A stretch of DNA of 5,752 bases from positions 1 through 5,752 of the forward strand of contig JPPB01000023.1 of assembly GCA_001483205.1 (NCBI GenBank), given 5' to 3'. A program made the position numbers and the translations under genes. The notes under the pieces are model-generated. The model had not been told where the DNA came from and did not search any database. It saw nothing but the letters and a program-made list of their open reading frames with translations. Shown piece after piece: positions 5,711-5,752 of this stretch (the stretch's first letter is position 1; the number at the start of each line of letters is the position of its first letter). The stretch comes from an alpha proteobacterium 3107. GTDB lineage: Bacteria; Pseudomonadota; Alphaproteobacteria; Rhodobacterales; Rhodobacteraceae.

Positions 5711-5726
5711 GGCGGCGGTTTTGCCG
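5711..5726 (+). repeat. 16-bp direct repeat, copy 2
   Basis: This second exact copy of GGCGGCGGTTTTGCCG lies 192 bases downstream of the first. It begins 3 bases after the TAA of the doubtful ORF at 5549-5707. The flanks of the two copies are otherwise unlike, so this is not a long duplication. Bases 5727-5752 after it show nothing I can assign. Confidence 0.55.
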
Positions 5727-5752
5727 ATGGACCCACCGGCACGGTTGCGCTA

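Overview
The window is a GC-rich chromosomal segment from an alphaproteobacterium, most likely of the order Rhodobacterales (Rhodobacter/Paracoccus/Roseobacter relatives). The evidence is the close match of GlyQ, GlyS and TrmB to that group's sequence style, and a small membrane protein of the DUF6446 type between glyQ and glyS, an arrangement I know from that group. All supported genes are on the + strand.

Layout. Bases 1-263 are a non-coding leader holding a GC-rich repeat motif (about 3-49), a perfect 18-bp palindrome (82-99) and a weak promoter candidate. glyQ (264-1202) encodes the alpha subunit of glycyl-tRNA synthetase. Next comes a low-GC islet, about 50.5% GC by hand count over 1321-2090, against about 70% in sampled blocks of glyQ and glyS. 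It holds its own promoter candidate and a DUF3800 gene (1341-2090). The DUF3800 stop overlaps the start of the DUF6446-like membrane protein gene (2090-2608) in a TGATG junction, and that gene is followed closely by glyS (2613-4724), the beta subunit. trmB (4796-5515), the tRNA (guanine-N7-)-methyltransferase, closes the cluster; it has either a good Shine-Dalgarno or a promoter placed for leaderless transcription. Bases 5516-5752 are a repeat-rich spacer with two copies of a 16-bp repeat, overlapping hairpins and a doubtful 52-codon ORF.

How the genes work together. GlyQ and GlyS form the tetrameric glycyl-tRNA synthetase and TrmB modifies tRNA, so the backbone is a tRNA charging and modification cluster. 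The membrane protein has no known link to that function. The DUF3800 gene is the accessory element: its base composition differs, and the 9-bp direct repeat ACCGGAAAG lies just after glyQ and again at the start of the DUF6446-like gene. I infer that it was inserted into an ancestral glyQ-DUF6446-glyS unit while keeping translation of the downstream gene coupled.

I see no tRNA or rRNA gene, transposase, CRISPR array or convincing intrinsic terminator. The best candidates for something new are the DUF3800 islet, the 18-bp palindrome upstream of glyQ, and the 16-bp repeat that begins exactly 3 nt after two different stop codons.
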